Positions 34,799 to 42,933 of a stretch of DNA of 64,000 nucleotides are shown here, in pieces. The notes below the pieces were generated by a model. That model ran no database searches. It saw only the letters and a list, made by a program, of their open reading frames with translations, and had not been told where the DNA came from. The stretch lies in contig CAWKMN010000003.1 of assembly GCA_963850765.1 (NCBI GenBank), forward strand, positions 186,001 through 250,000, in the 5' to 3' direction. The DNA is from CAWKMN01 sp963850765 (GTDB lineage Bacteria > Chloroflexota > Anaerolineae > Aggregatilineales > Aggregatilineaceae). The position numbers and the translations under genes were made by a program. The number at the start of each line of letters is the position of its first letter. The stretch's first letter is position 1.

Positions 34799-34986
34799 TA
34801 GAGCCTGTGATGCACTCTGATGGCCGGCATTGAGCGGCGTTTGCTGGGAATTAGCCCCTCCCTAAATCCCTCCCCACCGGGTGGAGAGGGACTTGATACC
34901 CTGCCCTTTCTCCACTGGGTGGGGATAAGGGGTGCCGACCAAAGGTCGGCCGGGGGATAGGGGCCAAAAGTGCATAACAGGCTCTA
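34799..34986. mobile_element. MITE-like element with 18-bp terminal inverted repeats
   Basis: The left end TAGAGCCTGTGATGCACT (34799-34816) and the right end AGTGCATAACAGGCTCTA (34969-34986) are inverted repeats with one mismatch in 18. Both termini end in TA, as expected for TA-target IS630/mariner-type elements. Inside is a GC-rich hairpin (TTAGCCCCTCCCTAAATCCC … GGGGGATAGGGGCC) like the one at 62468. No coding capacity. The right end supplies the TAG stop of the creatininase-like gene. Confidence 0.75.
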
Positions 34987-35718
34987 GACGCTGGCTTGCG
35001 CCGCATCTTTGAGGATCAGCGCGACGGCTTCAACGGTCGCTTCCCACAACCGCTGGCCGAGTTCGGCTGTGGCGTGGGTTGGATCGCCGATCACGCCGGT
35101 GTTCGTATGCCGGCTGAGATCGAGTTTAGGATCGGCCCAGTTGACCGGCTTGCAGCGCGGCGTGATGATGTGATGTGTTCGCACCGCGTCCGGTCGCAGG
35201 TAAAGGGCCAACGACGTGGCAAAGCTGTCGGCGTGCCCACCGGGGATGTCGGGATCGCCGTGCTGGCACCAGATTTCCTCGTAGGGAAGCGCGGGCAGGA
35301 ATGCTCTGGCGCGCCCAGCGTGTTCGGCGTTGAACTGGCTGACCACATCGCCCAGGTGATGACCGCCGCGGCCCTGCCAGATCACCAGCCGACGGAATCC
35401 CTGTTCGACCAGGGAGCGGAGCACCGCATACAGAACGGCGCTGTGCAGTTTGGCTGGCAGATGGATGTAGCCGCTGCCGAAGTTGCGATGCTCGGCCACC
35501 GGGCCAAAGGGGATGACGGGCAGAACCAATGCGTAAATCTCGAAGTCGCGGGCGGCTCGTTCCGCGCCGGCCAGCGTCACCGCTTCAGCCAGCCAGGGGT
35601 CAAAATCCACTGGCAGGTGATGGCCCTGCTGCTGCAGGCAGCCTACCGGAGCTACCGCCAGCCAACCGGCGTCTGCTCGCTCATGAATTTCGGGAAATGT
35701 GAGTTCGCCAAAGCGCAT
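34984..35718 (-). CDS. Creatininase-family protein lacking the usual metal ligands
   Basis: 244 residues from the ATG at 35718, with AAGGTG eight bases upstream. The fold is recognisable from LAVAPVGCLQQQGHHLPVDFD, LVLPVIPFGP, FRRLVIWQGRGGHH and GGHADSFATSLALYL. In active creatininases these positions read SxEQHGxHLP, NGHxxN and HxGxFETS. Here the Glu and His of the first, the His of the second and the Glu residues of the third are replaced (Q, Q, R, S, A). It may therefore be a non-catalytic or differently acting member. Divergent from the HAD gene, with 93 bases between the two starts. Confidence 0.8.
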   Translation of the reverse strand: MRFGELTFPEIHERADAGWLAVAPVGCLQQQGHHLPVDFDPWLAEAVTLAGAERAARDFEIYALVLPVIPFGPVAEHRNFGSGYIHLPAKLHSAVLYAVLRSLVEQGFRRLVIWQGRGGHHLGDVVSQFNAEHAGRARAFLPALPYEEIWCQHGDPDIPGGHADSFATSLALYLRPDAVRTHHIITPRCKPVNWADPKLDLSRHTNTGVIGDPTHATAELGQRLWEATVEAVALILKDAAQASV

Positions 35719-35811
35719 TTCCGGTTCACCTTTTTCCCAGACGGCGAATAGTCGGCGAATGAAGACAAACATACACCCGATACGTGTCGGGCACAACTGG
35801 AGCAATAGGGT

Positions 35812-36468
35812 ATGCGGTACAAGTATCTGCTGTGGGATTTTGATGGCACCTTGTTTGATACCTATCCGCCGCTGATCCGCGCCGTTGCCCGCGCGTTAGC
35901 CGAGGTCGAGTTGAGCGAACCTGACGCCGTCATTTCGGATCTGCTGGCCGATACTCTGTCGGTCTGTATCACGACGCTGGCCGACCGCCACAAGCTGGAT
36001 CCCGCGGCCTTCGAGGAACGGGTTAATTACTACTGGGGGCAGACGACTCCCCAGGACAACCCGCCCTTTCCCGGTGTGATCCTGGCCTGCCAGCGCGTTC
36101 TGGCGGCGGGAGGACGGAACTACATCATCACCCACCGGGGCAGGGGATCGCTGATGGCGCTGCTTGATTGGTACCGGGTCGGCGGGCTCTTTGCCGATTT
36201 CCTGACACGCGATGATGGCTACCCGCGCAAACCGGATCCGGCTGCGTTTAATGCCATGATCGAGCGGCACAAGCTCCGCCGCGACGAGGTGCTGGTCGTC
36301 GGGGATCGCAAGCTGGATGTGCTGGCGGGGCAGGCGGCTGGCGTGCATACGTGCTTGTTTGCCGAGCAGCCGATCTCCGACGTGTCGCCGGATCATACCA
36401 TCGCGAGTTTTGACGACTTGGGCGCGGTGCTGAGCCTGGCGGGAGGGACAGCCGGTTCTGAGTTATGA
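35812..36468 (+). CDS. HAD-superfamily hydrolase (phosphoglycolate phosphatase-like)
   Basis: 218 residues. All HAD motifs are visible: I DFDGTLFDTYP (nucleophile Asp), II YIITHRG, III KPDPAAFNAM (Lys), IV VLVVGDRKLDVLAG. The helical cap at about 20-80 puts it in the C1-cap group with phosphoglycolate phosphatase and similar small-molecule phosphatases; the substrate is unknown. Its last codons (GTAGSEL) and stop are made from the GAGTTATGAGTTTTGAG repeat, so the natural C-terminus may be altered by repeat insertion. It lies head to head with the creatininase-like gene. Confidence 0.88.
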   Translation: MRYKYLLWDFDGTLFDTYPPLIRAVARALAEVELSEPDAVISDLLADTLSVCITTLADRHKLDPAAFEERVNYYWGQTTPQDNPPFPGVILACQRVLAAGGRNYIITHRGRGSLMALLDWYRVGGLFADFLTRDDGYPRKPDPAAFNAMIERHKLRRDEVLVVGDRKLDVLAGQAAGVHTCLFAEQPISDVSPDHTIASFDDLGAVLSLAGGTAGSEL

Positions 36469-36492
36469 GTTTTGAGTCGTGAGTTCTGGCAA
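36456..36492. repeat. GAGTTATGAGTTTTGAG repeat
   Basis: TCTGAGTTATGAGTTTTGAG and following bases match one arm of the hairpin at 47966-48050. It overlaps the end of the HAD gene. Confidence 0.6.
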
Positions 36493-36695
36493 CTCGGTCC
36501 AGTTGTGATCGCCCCAAGATCCATAGTCTGGGCAAGGAAACACCCTCAGAAATCCTCGTGGGACGCCTCAAAGTTGGGGTCACGGGTTGGTTCCGATCCG
36601 TATATCATGTTATTGTAGTGCAAAAGGGCTTATGACAGCCCTGCTCGTACTCCATCATCCTCCGATGCCATAGACGTTATACGAGGTGAGCCATC

Positions 36696-37679
36696 ATGAA
36701 GCTTGAGGTGTTGCTGGGTGGATTGGAAAACCCGCAGCCGGCGGTGCGGCTGGACGTAGTGCGGGTGCTGGGTATGCTGGACGAGACGCGCGCGCTGGAT
36801 GCTTTGCGGCGGTGCTACCCCTCCGAGACCGATCCGGCCGTGCAGAACGCACTGGCCTGGGCGGGCAAGCGGCTCTATCAGGCACAGCAAGCGGGCTACT
36901 CCACGATTGACGAGTTGTGCCGCTTCTTCAATATCGACAAAGAGATCGAGAATACGCCGGACGACAGCGAGCAGGAACTGCTGGACAAGATGGCCGACAG
37001 CCTGCATCACGATCTGCTCGATATGCAGGAGCGCGCCCACAAGAAGAAGGTCGGGCTGGCGATTGCCGCCGGGCTGGCGGGTGGCGTCGTGGCCGGCGCG
37101 TCCGTGGGGCTGACAATGATGTCCGGCGGATTGGCGGCTGGTGCCGATGCGAGTTCGACGGGCATGGGCGGCCGCCCACAGATCGGCACGACCCGCACGC
37201 CGCCGACCGCGCCCTCCAATATGGACATCACGATCTGGCTGCGGCGCTTCCGCGAATCGCCCACGCCGGAACAGCGTGAGCAGGCCGCGATCCAGCTCTG
37301 TGATCTGAACAATCCGAAGGCGCTGCCGCATCTGGCCGCGGCGTTTCTCAGCGATGATTCGCCGCAGGTCCGGCAGGCGGCGCAGCGCTACGGCAAGATC
37401 CTGTACTGGCGCGCGGTTTACTGGGAGATGGAACAGAACGGCACGCTGGCCGAAGAGATGATCCGGCGCGCGGCGGCAATCGGCAAGACGATCCGCACGC
37501 CCAAATCCGGCCCGACCGGGATCGGCGGCTCGATGCCGCTGCCGGACAGCGCCGTACCGGGTACGCCGTCCGCGAGTTCCGCGCAAGGATCCGCGCCCGA
37601 AGCGGATGTCGATGTGGGCGAGATTCTGCGCAAGGCGAAAGAGGCGCGCCAGCAGCGGCATCGCAAACAGGGGCGGTGA
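36696..37679 (+). CDS. HEAT-like repeat protein with central hydrophobic segment
   Basis: 327 residues. The N-terminus (LLGGLENPQPAVRLDVVRVL, ALDALRRCYPSETDPAVQNA) and a later stretch (REQAAIQLCDLNNPKALPHL, FLSDDSPQVRQAAQRYGKIL) are HEAT/PBS-lyase-like helical repeats. Between them is a Gly/Ala-rich hydrophobic segment (VGLAIAAGLAGGVVAGASVGL, about 112-132) and a Ser/Thr/Pro linker. The C-terminus is a charged helix (EILRKAKEARQQRHRK). It may be a membrane-associated scaffold; no specific function recognised. GAGG lies upstream of the ATG. Confidence 0.75.
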   Translation: MKLEVLLGGLENPQPAVRLDVVRVLGMLDETRALDALRRCYPSETDPAVQNALAWAGKRLYQAQQAGYSTIDELCRFFNIDKEIENTPDDSEQELLDKMADSLHHDLLDMQERAHKKKVGLAIAAGLAGGVVAGASVGLTMMSGGLAAGADASSTGMGGRPQIGTTRTPPTAPSNMDITIWLRRFRESPTPEQREQAAIQLCDLNNPKALPHLAAAFLSDDSPQVRQAAQRYGKILYWRAVYWEMEQNGTLAEEMIRRAAAIGKTIRTPKSGPTGIGGSMPLPDSAVPGTPSASSAQGSAPEADVDVGEILRKAKEARQQRHRKQGR

Positions 37680-37748
37680 ATCGGCTCCGAACGGATAGGG
37701 CATCACAGGGGGTGTAGACGATACGCCCCTTGTTTATTTGTGGTGCCG

Positions 37749-37777
37749 TTGACGCTCCCCCCGTGAACGGATAGACT
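37749..37777 (+). promoter_or_regulatory. Sigma-70-type promoter of mtnA
   Basis: TTGACG, a 17-base spacer and TAGACT, ending 37 bases before the mtnA ATG. Confidence 0.6.
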
Positions 37778-37814
37778 CCGGTACCAATTGGCATGGTTCT
37801 GAGGAAAACGTTTG

Positions 37815-38870
37815 ATGCGAACGATCGAGTGGACGGACAACAACACAATTCGGATGATCGACCAGCGGCAGATCCCCTGGAGTCTGTCTTACGTGGATTA
37901 TGACGATTACCGCGAGGTGGCGGCCGCGATCACCGATATGGTGGTGCGGGGCGCGCCCGCGATCGGGGTGGCGGCGGCCTATGGCATGGCGCTGGCCGCT
38001 CACGGAGCTCCCGCGATGGACGTGGGCAGCCTGCTCGAATATCTTGACGTGGCGGCGGTGAACCTGAAAAAAGCACGCCCGACGGCGGTCAATCTGGCGT
38101 GGGCGGTGGATCACATGCTCGAACTGGCGCGAGATGAGCGGTTTGATCGCGCGGACGATCTCCGGGCAGGTCTGCTCGACGAGGCGCGCCGCATGGCCGA
38201 CGAGGATGTGGACATCAACCAGCGCATTGGGGCGCATGGCGCGGCGCTGCTGAACGATGGCGACACCGTGCTGCATCACTGCAATACGGGCTTTCTGGCG
38301 ACGGTGGACTATGGCACGGCGCTCGGCGTGATCCGCTGTGCGCACGAGCAGGGCAAGAAGATCCACGTGCTGCTGGACGAGACGCGCCCCCGGCTGCAAG
38401 GCGCGCGGCTGAGCGCGTGGGAGTGCGAGCAGTTGGGCATTCCCTACGAGATCATCCCGGACACGGCGGCGGGCTATTATATGCGGCGCGGTGAGGTCAA
38501 CATGGTGCTGTTCGGCGCGGACCGTGTGGCGGCGAATGGCGACGTGGTGAACAAGATCGGCTCGTACCAGATCGCCGTGCTGGCGCGTGAGAACCGCATC
38601 CCCTGTTATTCGGTCTTCCCGACCTCGACGGTGGATCTCACCAAGGCGAACGGCGATCAGGTGCCGATCGAAGAACGCGACCCGGACGAGGTCCGCGCGC
38701 CGTATGGCTGCGCCATCGTGCCGGAGACGTATCGGGTACGCAACCCCGCCTTCGACGTCACGCCGCAGATATACCTCTCCGGGCTGATCACGGAAATGGG
38801 GATCATCCGGCCACCGTTCGAGGAGAATCTGCGCCGGGCGGTCGAGAAGGGGCAGGGGAGAAGACGGTAG
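37815..38870 (+). CDS. mtnA: S-methyl-5-thioribose-1-phosphate isomerase
   Basis: 351 residues, normal for MtnA. It converts methylthioribose-1-phosphate to methylthioribulose-1-phosphate in methionine salvage. The eIF2B-like fold shows MVVRGAPAIGVAAAYGMALA near the N-terminus, the catalytic-cysteine region LHHCNTGFLATVDYGTALGV (about 157-176), DETRPRLQGARLSAWE and FGADRVAANGDVVNKIGSY with the catalytic Asp. The ATG at 37815 is preceded by GAGGAAAA and a TTGACG-17-TAGACT promoter. Other salvage genes are not adjacent; ahcY, which recycles the other SAM by-product, is 10 kb downstream. Confidence 0.96.
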   Translation: MRTIEWTDNNTIRMIDQRQIPWSLSYVDYDDYREVAAAITDMVVRGAPAIGVAAAYGMALAAHGAPAMDVGSLLEYLDVAAVNLKKARPTAVNLAWAVDHMLELARDERFDRADDLRAGLLDEARRMADEDVDINQRIGAHGAALLNDGDTVLHHCNTGFLATVDYGTALGVIRCAHEQGKKIHVLLDETRPRLQGARLSAWECEQLGIPYEIIPDTAAGYYMRRGEVNMVLFGADRVAANGDVVNKIGSYQIAVLARENRIPCYSVFPTSTVDLTKANGDQVPIEERDPDEVRAPYGCAIVPETYRVRNPAFDVTPQIYLSGLITEMGIIRPPFEENLRRAVEKGQGRRR

Positions 38871-38930
38871 CGAAGGCGATCGCCGGGGAATGATGCAGTT
38901 TAGCAATTAAGCGCGGAAATAAGGTACAGG

Positions 38931-38974
38931 CCTCACCCCCGGCCCCCTCTCCAGCCGAGCTAGAGAGGGGAGCG
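38931..38974. repeat. GC-rich hairpin repeat
   Basis: CCTCACCCCCGGCCCCCTCT then CCAGCCGAGCTAGAGAGGGG. A close match to the copy at 9461. It lies between the convergent mtnA and aminopeptidase genes. Confidence 0.75.
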
Positions 38975-39061
38975 TGATGCCGCGCTTGCTCGCCGGGTGA
39001 GGTGCGTTATGTCCGGCACAATTTCCTAAAGAGCATGTTGGCGCTTCCGGCCCAGGCGATT

Positions 39062-41560
39062 TTATTGCACGGCCTCACACTCGGCTGGAAGTTCGGCAAT
39101 CGGCTGGATCTGCACCTGGGCCAGCACGGCCTGATCGGGGTCCGCGGTGACGCTGGCCGGCGTGAAATCGAGCGCAAATCCGCCGCGCGCGAAACCCTCT
39201 TTGACGTTCAGCACGGCGTCCTGAGTTTGCGAATCGGCGCTGAAGCGCAACGTCATGCTGAGATCGTAATCTCCCGGTGCGGTGGGGCAGAGCAGCACAT
39301 CCACGCCCGAATCGCGCTCCGTCCAGTAGAGCGTATAACGCGGCAGCCCACCCTGTAAGAGCCACTGCCCAAAAAAGCCGCCGAGATCGCGCCCGGCGAC
39401 TTCTTCCGCGATCTGCCAGAAGGTGATCGTATCCGTCGGGCGGTCGCGCAATGCCTCATAATAGGCGCGCAGCACGGCGTGAAAGGCCTCGTCCCCAATC
39501 TCCTGGCGGAGCATGTGCAGCACCCACGCGCCCTTCTGATAGGTGGCGATTCCGAACATGTCCCCGGGCGTCGGATCGGCCAGCGGCGATATGCGCTCAT
39601 CGGAGATCAGCGTCTGCTCGGACGACGCGCGGACGGCCAGCGCCGCTTCCGGCCCAAAGCGTGCTTCCCGCGACATCCATTCGAGGTAGGAGGCGAATCC
39701 CTCATTGAGCCAGATATCCGACCAGCTGCCGAGCGTGACCGTGTTGCCAAACCACTGGTGCGCCAGCTCATGCACGATGAGCGAATAATATTCGAGCCCG
39801 GTCCCGTCCAGGATCACATCGGGCATGGTGGTCATACCCTGCGTTTCGAGCGCCATGCCCACGACCGGCGCGACGACGTGCCCATAGCTCGCAAAGGGAT
39901 AGGGGGCGATCAGGTCTTCGAGAAACGTCATCGCGATGTCAGTATCCGCGAAGATTTCGTTCCCATCCTCGAGGCGATCGGGGTAGATATAGTGGGTGAG
40001 GATCAGACCGTCGGGCATGGTTTCGTCGATGGTGGCGTATTCCGCCACGGCGAGCGTGACCAGATAGGACGCCATCGGCGCGGGCATCTGCCAGTGAAAG
40101 GTTCGCGTGCCGTCGAGATGCGACTCCGTGCCGATCAGCGCCCCGTTGGCGACGGCGGTCAGCGGTTCGGGCACACTCAGCCAGAAATCGTAGCTGGCCC
40201 GGTCGCTCGGATGGTCGTTGCAGGGGAACCACGTCCGCGCGCCGTCCGGCTCGTTCAGGGTGGACACGCGGCCGTCGATAAAGAACATACCAATATCGAA
40301 GAACGGAATATAGCGGCTGCGGTAGGGCTGCGGCGTCACGCGGTAGCGGATCGCCACTTGAAAGACGGTTCCGTAATCCATTGCAGCGGGCAGTTGGATC
40401 TGCAATTTCTGTTCCTTGCTGACGAACGGCGCTTCGATCCCGTCCACCGTGACCGAGTCGACCTGCGGCCCGTAGGCGTCCAGCGTGAAGGATTGCAGGC
40501 GGTGATAGGTGGCGCGGATGTCCAGGGTGGCGGTTCCCGCCAGGGATCGCGCCGCCATGTCAAACGCCAGATCGAGCGACACGTGCAGCACGTCGATGCC
40601 GCTGTTGCCGAGTTCCGGCGCAAGCGGATCCCCGATCGTCGGCTGGCCGTCCACCGGCGCGACGGTCGTTTCGCTGAGCAGAGCCGTCAGCGCCTCGCCG
40701 TGGATCTGCTCGTTAGCGGCGTATAGTTCGTGGAACCAGACCGCTGCCGGGGTGATCCACGTCTGGGCGGGGTTATCGGCTGCGGCGCGCCATGCCAGCC
40801 CGATCACGCTGCCGCTGTCACGGTCAAACACGGGTGATCCTTCCGGCACGGCCGCACCCAGGATCAATGATGGCACCGACCACGGCCCCGCCAGCACGCG
40901 TCCTTCGGTGGCGGGCAGCAGGGTGGGGGTACCTGTTTCGAGCGTGAACGATTGGGCCCCGGCCGGCTGTTCGGGCAGATGAACCGCAGCCAGCACAGAA
41001 TAGCCAGCGCCGGGCAGAACCGTGCTCAGCCGGGCGGGGATCACGCCACGCATGTTGACGGTGAGGGCGTCCACGGCGAACAGCGCGATGTCATAGTCAC
41101 GGCTGGCATAGATCAGGTGCTCGATCGGAACGGGAACGGAGTCCGTCGTATCGCCGACCAGCGGGAAGATAAACCCCGCGCCCGCCGTGTGGATAAAGGG
41201 CACGCAGGCCGGATCGGTCGCCACGGAGACCCAGGCACCCGCGCAGTTGGCGCTGTTGAGCACCGCCTCGCCGGGATCGCTGACCCCGTCATCATCATAG
41301 CCGCGCGCCTGCTGGCTCGGTGACAGCGGCGAATTCCCATCGGCAAAAGAGCGGCCATCCTCGGTCCAGGGGTGCCAGTTGGTCAGCACCAGCCCGTGGC
41401 CGAGATAGACGCCGAAGATCGACGGCGCGCTTTTGACGCCGGGGAAAACCACCGCCGCCAGTGCCGTGACTTCGGGCGTGTTTTTCTGCGCGCGGCTGGG
41501 GGTCGCCGCCGGGACGATCAGCAGGATCGATAAGAGGATGACGAGAAACCGTCTACCCAT
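39062..41560 (-). CDS. Secreted M1 aminopeptidase fused to a trypsin-like domain
   Basis: 832 residues from the ATG at 41560. A signal peptide (RRFLVILLSILLIVPAATPS) leads. Residues about 35-265 look like a chymotrypsin-fold domain: LVLTNWH (His63), SRDYDIALFAVD (Asp155/157) and VPEGSPVFDRDSGSVIGLAW, where the usual catalytic Ser position appears to be Glu240. From about 310 a gluzincin aminopeptidase follows, with ALETQGM, HELAHQWFG (zinc, about 597) and NEGFASYLE (third ligand). The M1 part should be active in removing N-terminal residues outside the cell; the first domain may be regulatory. Alternative: the N-terminal domain is active by another Ser. Confidence 0.88.
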   Translation of the reverse strand: MGRRFLVILLSILLIVPAATPSRAQKNTPEVTALAAVVFPGVKSAPSIFGVYLGHGLVLTNWHPWTEDGRSFADGNSPLSPSQQARGYDDDGVSDPGEAVLNSANCAGAWVSVATDPACVPFIHTAGAGFIFPLVGDTTDSVPVPIEHLIYASRDYDIALFAVDALTVNMRGVIPARLSTVLPGAGYSVLAAVHLPEQPAGAQSFTLETGTPTLLPATEGRVLAGPWSVPSLILGAAVPEGSPVFDRDSGSVIGLAWRAAADNPAQTWITPAAVWFHELYAANEQIHGEALTALLSETTVAPVDGQPTIGDPLAPELGNSGIDVLHVSLDLAFDMAARSLAGTATLDIRATYHRLQSFTLDAYGPQVDSVTVDGIEAPFVSKEQKLQIQLPAAMDYGTVFQVAIRYRVTPQPYRSRYIPFFDIGMFFIDGRVSTLNEPDGARTWFPCNDHPSDRASYDFWLSVPEPLTAVANGALIGTESHLDGTRTFHWQMPAPMASYLVTLAVAEYATIDETMPDGLILTHYIYPDRLEDGNEIFADTDIAMTFLEDLIAPYPFASYGHVVAPVVGMALETQGMTTMPDVILDGTGLEYYSLIVHELAHQWFGNTVTLGSWSDIWLNEGFASYLEWMSREARFGPEAALAVRASSEQTLISDERISPLADPTPGDMFGIATYQKGAWVLHMLRQEIGDEAFHAVLRAYYEALRDRPTDTITFWQIAEEVAGRDLGGFFGQWLLQGGLPRYTLYWTERDSGVDVLLCPTAPGDYDLSMTLRFSADSQTQDAVLNVKEGFARGGFALDFTPASVTADPDQAVLAQVQIQPIAELPAECEAVQ

Positions 41561-41692
41561 AGTATGCTCCACAAAGTGAGGACGCGGCGTGCCGGCTGAA
41601 CCAGCGTCACGAGCGCGCCGACTGAACCCTATGTCTGGCAGCATAACCCGGCGGCGTGACCGGAACGTGACCGTCAGGATTATCCGTGCGTG

Positions 41693-42923
41693 TTACTCGC
41701 TCAGCAGCGGGCGCAGGGTTAGCGTATCGTCTGATACAACCCACTCCGCGATCCGGTGCAGTCGCGGCTCCCCGCCGACCCGCTGGATCACGGCGACGAC
41801 AGGCAGGTGACGCGCAATTGCCCGGTGAATCGCGGCCTGTTCGATGGCCGGGGCGTGTTTGCGAATGACCATACTGAGCGCGCTGCGCAGGCGATCCGGC
41901 TGGCTGTCACCGCGAAAGACCCAGAGATAATGCGGTGCTTCCTCGCGCAGCAGCGCCGCGTGGATGGCGGCCGCTTCATCCCCGCGGATCTCGTCTACGA
42001 GCAGCCAGTCCGGGCGGTCGTCCAGGGCGCGCAGGATCTCCCCGGCGAACGTGCTGTCGGGGGTCGCCAGAACGGGTGCGCGGCGCACAGACTGGTCGGG
42101 CAGGGACATCTCGGCGGCCCGCTCGATGGCAGAAATGTTCGCGCCGGTGGGCAGTTCGAGCGCCAGGGCACCGGCCAGCGTGGTCTTGCCCAGCCCGGCC
42201 TCCCCGACGACCAACAGTCCACGCCCCGCCGCCAGGGTCTGGCGCAGCAGCAGCGCCGCCTCGGCTGAAACCGCGTGCAAACGGGTCTGCAAATCGTCCA
42301 ATGTGACCGGCGTGCTCGGATGCAGGCGGACATCTGAGGCTGTAGTCCGGGCTGACGGGCGGCGCGATCAGGCTGAGGCGCGCGCGGCGATTTTCCAGGA
42401 TGGCACCCGTTTCGACAAAGGGACTGCCCGCTCCGCCCGTGGGCAGCACCCGCTCAAGCACATTTTCCAGGTGGACCCGATCATCAAACGCGGCCTCGAC
42501 CGGGACGAGAGTCCCCATGCCGTGCCGGACGTGAATTGCATGCGGGCCGTTGACCGAAATCTCGGTGATCGTGTCATCGCGCAGAAAGACATCCAATGGA
42601 CCCAACGAAAACAGGTAATGATAGGCGCGATCGATCACCGTGCGTTTGTCGCGCGCGCTGAGCGTGATCGCTTCGACCGCCAGCACGTAATCCAGCACAT
42701 CGCTCAGAATCTCGCGGCGCTTCTCTTCGGTGTCGAGGTCGCGCAGAATATCGGCACGGTGGGCGGTTTCGTCGTGGAACTGGCGCTCGACCCGCTCGCG
42801 CAGCGCTTCGAGCGAAAAGCTGGGGCGGCCCGGCCTGCCCAGCACAATCGGCGAGATGTCCGCGGGTGGCGGTGGTTCGTGCTCGTGGCCGTTGTTCTCT
42901 TCACCGTGGGTCGGCGTGGACAT
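41693..42923 (-). CDS. CpaF/TadA-type secretion ATPase (frameshifted)
   Basis: About 410 residues from the ATG at 42923, with GAGG eight bases upstream. The N-terminal part has LGPLDVFLRDDTITEISVNG, typical of CpaF. The continuation DVRLHPSTPVTLDDLQTRL lies in a second frame from about 42338 and leads to the Walker A motif GEAGLGKTTLAGALA, Walker B WLLVDEIRGDEAA and a C-terminus with a conserved His/Arg region (IRKHAPAIEQAAIHRAIARH). Such ATPases power Tad pili or related secretion, but no tadB, tadC or pilin genes are nearby. Starts 10 bases after the cyclase gene, so probably co-transcribed. Confidence 0.82.
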
Positions 42924-42933
42924 GGTGGTATCC

